Below, piece by piece: positions 59,663 to 64,000 of a stretch of DNA of 64,000 nucleotides (the first letter of the stretch is position 1; each line of letters begins with the position of its first letter). Under the pieces are notes generated by a model. It searched no databases and had not been told where the DNA came from. It was given only the letters and a program-made list of their open reading frames with translations. The translations under genes were made by a program, and so were the position numbers. This DNA comes from Rhodoferax_B sp049316285 (GTDB lineage Bacteria; Pseudomonadota; Gammaproteobacteria; Burkholderiales; Burkholderiaceae_C), in assembly GCF_049316285.1 (NCBI RefSeq), contig NZ_JBMOXA010000002.1, forward strand, positions 124,001 to 188,000, in the 5' to 3' direction.

Positions 59663-60763
59663 TTAAACCCCCACGAGCACCGCATGGTTATCCCAGCGCA
59701 GGCCCGAGGCGTGGGCATCAAGCGGTGCCGCCGCCAGGCTGCCGTGTATCGCACCCTTGTCACCGCTGGCCAGCCACTGCGCGGCATCGACCACCGCAAT
59801 CGCGCTGGCTTTGGGCAGGGCTTGTTGCCCCAACCATTGGCCCTCGGTAGACCACCACGCCAACTGGCCGGCGCGTGTGGCGCTCAGCACATAACGACCG
59901 GATGGACCGGATGCGTCGGGCACATAGGCAATGTCGCCCGCATAACCGCCAAGTTTCAAACCCGCGGGCAGGGCGACGGAAGTCAGGCCATGGGTGTCGA
60001 GCAAGGACAGAATCGGCGCGGCGTTGCGCGCCGCGTCATCCAGATGTTCGGCCTGCGAGGCAATGGCGATGCGGCCATCAGGCGTGCGCGCAATGTGGCG
60101 CAGGCTCAGGAACGGGTCGGCCACGGTCCAGGTGTCGAGCACCCGGCCGGTTTTACCGTCCAAGCGTGCAACGTTCGACGTCATGTGTTCACGGTTGAGT
60201 TTGCGCCGCCCGGTCTCGGGCAGTATCAGCAAACCACCGTTGGTCACCAGCAGGTTGCCGTTGGGTTCGACCAGCATGGCGTGAGGGCCCAGGCCGCCGC
60301 TGGCGTATTCGCGGCGTTTGCGCAGCGTCATGGCGTCACGTTCGACGATCAGGCCGTCGCCGCTGGCGGCGTCAAATTCGGGCGTGTAGAGCGTCTGGCC
60401 GTCTGGCGAGAACGCGGCGTGGCCGCACAGCAAGCGGTCCATCTCCATGTCGTGCCACTGCAAGGTTTTGGCGCGGCGCGCATCAAAGCGCAGCAGGTAT
60501 TCACCGGGTCGGCGACCCACGGCCAGCGCCATGCCTTGTTGGCCCAGCGCACCGGGCATGGCCAGCACTTCGTGGGCGCGATTCGGCAGCTCCACACCTT
60601 GCAGCCGACCATCGGTGTGCCACAGGCCGGCCATGGCCTGGTCGTCGGCCACCCAGGCGGTCAGCAGGGCGGGGCGGCTCAAGCTGCGCGCCCGGGCGGG
60701 CATTTGTGTGGCCACGGCCAGTGCCATGGCGCTGCGCAGCCAGGTGCGGCGGTCGATGAACAT
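59663..60763 (-). CDS. DUF1513 domain-containing protein
   Basis: This 366-residue exported protein has a twin-arginine-like signal (DRRTWLRSAMALAVA) and a beta-propeller-like body typical of DUF1513, with GLGPHAMLVEPNGNLLVTNGG and LSLRHIARTPDGRIAIASQ. The function is unknown, but the family is normally found behind imelysin and di-heme oxidoreductase genes, as here. It starts 4 bases after imelysin 2. Confidence 0.9.
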   Translation of the reverse strand: MFIDRRTWLRSAMALAVATQMPARARSLSRPALLTAWVADDQAMAGLWHTDGRLQGVELPNRAHEVLAMPGALGQQGMALAVGRRPGEYLLRFDARRAKTLQWHDMEMDRLLCGHAAFSPDGQTLYTPEFDAASGDGLIVERDAMTLRKRREYASGGLGPHAMLVEPNGNLLVTNGGLLILPETGRRKLNREHMTSNVARLDGKTGRVLDTWTVADPFLSLRHIARTPDGRIAIASQAEHLDDAARNAAPILSLLDTHGLTSVALPAGLKLGGYAGDIAYVPDASGPSGRYVLSATRAGQLAWWSTEGQWLGQQALPKASAIAVVDAAQWLASGDKGAIHGSLAAAPLDAHASGLRWDNHAVLVGV

Positions 60764-60767
60764 GGGG

Positions 60768-61787
60768 CTAATCTCCGTCAGCGTCTGAGAAGCCGACCAT
60801 GATCTTCATGGACGCGGCGGCCTCGTCTTCCACCACCGATTTGGTTCTGGCCAGGGCCTTCACGGCGGTCTCTACCGTCTTGGGTTTGGCCGGGTCGGCC
60901 TGTTGCACGGCGCTGGCGGTGGTGACCATCAAGGCCGCCAGTTTGTCGGCCACGTCCTGGAAACCCTGGCCGCGCAACTGGCCCATCAGACTGCCCTGGG
61001 TTTCGCCGGTGACGGGGCCGAGGACGAAGTTCTCCAATCCGTCCCAGGTGGCTTGCAAAGTGGCGCGGGTCTGGCCGCTGGTGGCGCGTGGCCAGTCGTC
61101 CTTGCGGCCGCCGTGCGCCGGTTTGCCGATTTTTTTCCAGCGCAGTTGCTCGAAGCCACCCACCAACTGGCCGACCCAGTCGTTGATGACCAATTGGGCG
61201 TCGGCGTTGCTCCAGCTGCGGGCCAGCATGGCTTCAAAACCTTGCAGGATGGCCGCGGCTTCAAGGGCGCATTCTTCGGCGATCAACGCGGCATAGCTGC
61301 AGGCGGCTTCGCTCTGCTGGGGTTGCCACAAGATCCATTCGAGCGCCGGCAGGCCCTTGGCGGGAGCGCCTACGCGCTCCAGCGCCTTGACGTCGGCCGG
61401 CGCTTTTTCAATTGCGGCTTTGATCAGGTTGGGCCGTGTCGGCCAGAAGTCCACGGTGCGGCCCGAGCGGCGTTCGATCAACGGGCCTATGGCCACGGCC
61501 GACAGGCGTTCCCAGTCCAGCAGTGCGGCGACCCAGCGCTCGCGTGCGGCGGCCACGGGTGCGCAGCCGCTGGCCAGTTGGGTTTGCAAGGCCTTGCTTG
61601 AGGCGACGAAGGCCTTGGCCGCAGGCACAAACTCCAGCGTCAGCGCGTCGCGCAAAAACTCCGCCGGGTACAGAAAGGGTGAGGCCAGCTTGGGGTCGTA
61701 AGCCGGGCGCTTCTGTACCTGGGCCCAGGTGACGGGTGTCAGGCTGATGGCCGCCAGGGCTGCAAAGTGTCGTCTATGGATGTGCAT
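60768..61787 (-). CDS. Imelysin-family (M75-like) periplasmic protein, second copy
   Basis: This 339-residue protein has a signal peptide (HRRHFAALAAISLTPVTWA) and an imelysin helical domain with WPTRPNLIKAAI, GLPALEWILW and CSYAALIAEE. Imelysins are iron-linked periplasmic or outer-membrane proteins; peptidase activity is doubtful. The ATG at 61787 gives a good signal peptide; the longer upstream frame runs into the oxidoreductase gene. Confidence 0.9.
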   Translation of the reverse strand: MHIHRRHFAALAAISLTPVTWAQVQKRPAYDPKLASPFLYPAEFLRDALTLEFVPAAKAFVASSKALQTQLASGCAPVAAARERWVAALLDWERLSAVAIGPLIERRSGRTVDFWPTRPNLIKAAIEKAPADVKALERVGAPAKGLPALEWILWQPQQSEAACSYAALIAEECALEAAAILQGFEAMLARSWSNADAQLVINDWVGQLVGGFEQLRWKKIGKPAHGGRKDDWPRATSGQTRATLQATWDGLENFVLGPVTGETQGSLMGQLRGQGFQDVADKLAALMVTTASAVQQADPAKPKTVETAVKALARTKSVVEDEAAASMKIMVGFSDADGD

Positions 61788-61804
61788 AGTGCGCCCATTA
61801 CAGG

Positions 61805-63316
61805 TCAAAGAGAGTTGACGAACTTCACCAGCGCGTCGCGGTCGGCCTTGCTCATTTGCAGCACCTCCTTGCGCGCGGCTTCGGCTTCGCCGCCGTGCCA
61901 CAGAATCGCTTCCATGGTGTTGCGTGCGCGGCCGTCGTGCAACAGGAAAGTGTGGTCGTTCACGTCCTGTATCAGGCCAATGCCCCACAGCGGCGGCGTG
62001 CGCCACTGGCGGCCGTTGGCCTTGCCGTCGGGCCGGTTGTCGGCCAGGCCGGCACCCATGTCGTGCACCAGCAGGTCGGTGTAGGGCGTGATCTTCTGCT
62101 TGCGCAGCGCCGGGAAGCGTGAGTCACCCGTGGTGTAGCTCGGGCGATGGCAAACCGCGCATTGCGCCTGGGCGAACAAGGCCTGGCCGCGGCGCACGTC
62201 CAGATCGTTGAAGTTGCGCCGCGCCGGCACGGCCAGGGTGGCGGTGTAGGCGATGACTTTTTTCAGCGTCTCGTTGTCGATTTCCACCGGCTCGACCATC
62301 TTGCCCGCTGCGCCCTCGGTGGCGGCGACACGTTGGCCGCTGGTGCCGCGTGGCGCGGCGATGCAGTCGGTTTGTTTGGGGGTGCAGTCTTCATGGGCGA
62401 AGTGTTCCGAGGTGATGCCCATGTCGCCGTGGAATGCACCCGCCGTCTGGTGCGCCACCGAGCCGACGTTGGCCTTCCAGCCAAAACGGCCTATGACCGT
62501 GCGGTTGGCGTAGACGTCGAACACCTCGTTGGCCATGCCGCGAATGGCGTCGCCGCGCTGTGCCTGGTCCGCGGCATTGCGGCGGATTTCGGCTTCGGGA
62601 ATGGCTTCCAGCAAACCCATGCCTATGACCTGCGGCGCAATCCGCGGGCTCACCATGGTGCCCTTGGCCATGGGGCCGTAGCCCAGGTGGGTGAACGAAT
62701 ACGCCGGCTTGCGCAGGCTGTAGGCTGTGCCGTCGGCAAACTTGCCGGGCACTTCGGTGTACTGGATGCGGACCTTGCCTTCGGGCTTGACGCCTTGCGT
62801 GGCCGAATTCGCAAACTGCTCGCCGTAGGTGGGCTCGTTGATGGGTTTGCCGTCCGGCCCCATCACCGACAGGCGGAACAGCAGTGCAATCGGCTGCTGC
62901 GTCACCAGGCCGTTGCGCAGCGCTTCGGGGTTGTGCGGCGCGCCGCGGCCATCCTGTACGTGGCAGCCGGCACAGGCGCGCGCGATGAAGTGCGGGCCCA
63001 GGCCGTCGCGTGCCTTGGTGGACGACGGCGCCTCCACCCAGTTGCGCCGGAAGAACGAGTTGCCAATGACAAACTCGGTGCGCGCCGCCTCGTCGGAATT
63101 GGCCGCAGGGAAGGAAAAGGCGTTCAGGCCTTCTTCAAAAACCGTGGTGTCGCCACCCGGTTTTTCTTCTGCTGGATCTGCGCTGGCAGCACTTGCCGCG
63201 GTGGCCGAAGCCGAATTCACTAACCCATTACCACCGCCGCTCGCCGCTGCCAAAGTCAACACGAGCATCAGTGCGGACAGCTTGAAGCCGGTCCGACCAA
63301 TGTTCAGAAAACGCAT
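61805..63316 (-). CDS. Di-heme oxidoreductase family protein (DHOR)
   Basis: This 503-residue exported protein carries two c-type haem motifs, CAGCH (residues 115-119) and CAVCH (386-390), within a DHOR (thiol oxidoreductase, MauG/peroxidase-related) fold; blocks include GNSFFRRNWVEAPSSTKARDGLGPHF and DLLVHDMGAGLADNRPDG. It sits between two imelysin genes in an iron-associated operon. Its redox partner is unknown. Confidence 0.92.
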   Translation of the reverse strand: MRFLNIGRTGFKLSALMLVLTLAAASGGGNGLVNSASATAASAASADPAEEKPGGDTTVFEEGLNAFSFPAANSDEAARTEFVIGNSFFRRNWVEAPSSTKARDGLGPHFIARACAGCHVQDGRGAPHNPEALRNGLVTQQPIALLFRLSVMGPDGKPINEPTYGEQFANSATQGVKPEGKVRIQYTEVPGKFADGTAYSLRKPAYSFTHLGYGPMAKGTMVSPRIAPQVIGMGLLEAIPEAEIRRNAADQAQRGDAIRGMANEVFDVYANRTVIGRFGWKANVGSVAHQTAGAFHGDMGITSEHFAHEDCTPKQTDCIAAPRGTSGQRVAATEGAAGKMVEPVEIDNETLKKVIAYTATLAVPARRNFNDLDVRRGQALFAQAQCAVCHRPSYTTGDSRFPALRKQKITPYTDLLVHDMGAGLADNRPDGKANGRQWRTPPLWGIGLIQDVNDHTFLLHDGRARNTMEAILWHGGEAEAARKEVLQMSKADRDALVKFVNSL

Positions 63317-63318
63317 TC

Positions 63319-64000
63319 TTATTCCTTAGAGGGATCCACCAGCGTGAGCTTGCTGATGCCAATGGCACGCGCCGCGTTCACGAAGTCGGTGCTTTGCAGC
63401 TTGAGCGCATCGGCCACCGCCTGCACACGCTTGCGGCCCGGGGCATCGGCGCCGCCGATGATCTCGCGGTCAAACGGCGGTTGAATGCTTTCGGCGGCTT
63501 TCACGCTGGCGGCGATGTCCTTGCTGGTCTTTTCGGCCACGGCGGCGTCTTTGGCGGCCACCAGGTCGCGCAGCGATGGGCCCTGCAGTGTGCTGCCATC
63601 GGCGCGTTTGTAGCTGCCGAGCCAGACGTTGGCAATGCCCTGGGCATTGGCCACGATGTCGCGGTGGGTGTTGTCCGAGAAACACGAGTGTTCGTCTTCC
63701 TGGTCTTGCGAGGCCAGGGCCACTTCTATGCGTTCACCAGCCAGTTCACCGCGCGACAGCGAACCCACGCCCACCAGCATGCGGCGCAGTGCGTCGTTGC
63801 CTGATTTTTCAAACTTGGCGCGGTAGTTCTTGGCGTTGGGGGCCCAGGCCTTGGTGATGTAGGTCAGGTCGTCGACCAGCAACTCGGAGACGATCTTCAG
63901 ATAGGTGCGGCGGCGGTCGGCGTTGGCCACCTTGCCGTCGACAAAGTCTTCAAACGAGCGGTTGCCCGGGCCGGTGTCGGAAAGGTCCTGGCCCCAGAGC
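63319..64000 (-). CDS. Imelysin-family protein (IrpA-like), C-terminal part, cut by the window edge
   Basis: The frame is open through base 64000 on the minus strand. The visible 226 or so residues include LWGQDLSDTGPGNRSFEDF at the edge, the usual IrpA/imelysin block, then YLKIVSELLVDDLTYITKAW, ASQDQEDEHSCFSDNTHRDIVANAQGI and a conserved end. An in-frame GTG at 63930 is not the start. It lies 2 bases before the di-heme oxidoreductase gene, heading the imelysin-DHOR-imelysin-DUF1513 operon. Confidence 0.9.
   Translation of the reverse strand, partial: LWGQDLSDTGPGNRSFEDFVDGKVANADRRRTYLKIVSELLVDDLTYITKAWAPNAKNYRAKFEKSGNDALRRMLVGVGSLSRGELAGERIEVALASQDQEDEHSCFSDNTHRDIVANAQGIANVWLGSYKRADGSTLQGPSLRDLVAAKDAAVAEKTSKDIAASVKAAESIQPPFDREIIGGADAPGRKRVQAVADALKLQSTDFVNAARAIGISKLTLVDPSKE

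Overview
The window is high-GC, gene-dense chromosomal DNA from a betaproteobacterium. It most likely comes from the Burkholderiales, family Comamonadaceae (Rhodoferax/Polaromonas/Curvibacter-like). Evidence: the order gyrA, serC, pheA, tyrA, aroA-cmk, rpsA, ihfB, lapA, lapB, rfaE1, hldD; a tmRNA tag reading ANDERFALAA; a Bug-type solute receptor; and a fused AroA-cytidylate kinase. The genus is inference. No integrase, transposase, rRNA, tRNA or CRISPR array was seen.

Layout. 1-9.8 kb: the end of an unknown gene, a Bug receptor plus M20 amidohydrolase pair facing a LysR regulator, two small membrane proteins, a LysR/DMT-exporter divergent pair, a large FtsX-type permease and a truncated haemoglobin. 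9.8-15.2 kb: a lipoprotein alkylsulfatase, then a DUF1326-DUF2182-EamA cassette. 15.2-18.7 kb: an eroded ribose locus (signal-peptide stub, rbsR, rbsK, cut-off rbsD) with two tandem LacI-type operators, lying between a full-length Smr gene and an orphan copy of that gene's N-terminal domain. 18.7-37.5 kb: housekeeping genes: radC, fkpB-ispH, heptose genes hldD and rfaE1, lapAB, ihfB, rpsA, the aromatic amino acid/serine genes, gyrA, an OmpA-family protein, ubiG and gph. 37.6-38.0 kb: ssrA (tmRNA).

38.3-40.3 kb: a regulator made of two successive HTH-cupin units, followed by an isochorismatase-family hydrolase, behind a long imperfect inverted repeat. 40.7-51.3 kb: a tightly packed nine-gene minus-strand operon: LysR, flavoprotein monooxygenase, complete peptide-type ABC importer, BAAT-type hydrolase and a fused carboxymuconolactone decarboxylase-like protein. 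Together these look like an import-and-degradation system for an unidentified compound. 51.5-56.9 kb: a nitroreductase, then a biotin ECF transporter (bioM-bioN-bioY) continuous with an acyl-CoA ligase and a thiolase-like gene. 57.1-64 kb: iron genes: exbD, exbB, tonB and bfd (with a good promoter and a possible Fur site), then an imelysin/di-heme oxidoreductase/imelysin/DUF1513 operon running off the right edge.

Most promising for follow-up: the bioMNY-ligase-thiolase operon, whose thiolase lacks the second catalytic cysteine; the nine-gene import/oxidation operon; the double HTH-cupin regulator; and the decayed ribose operon that keeps intact operators.
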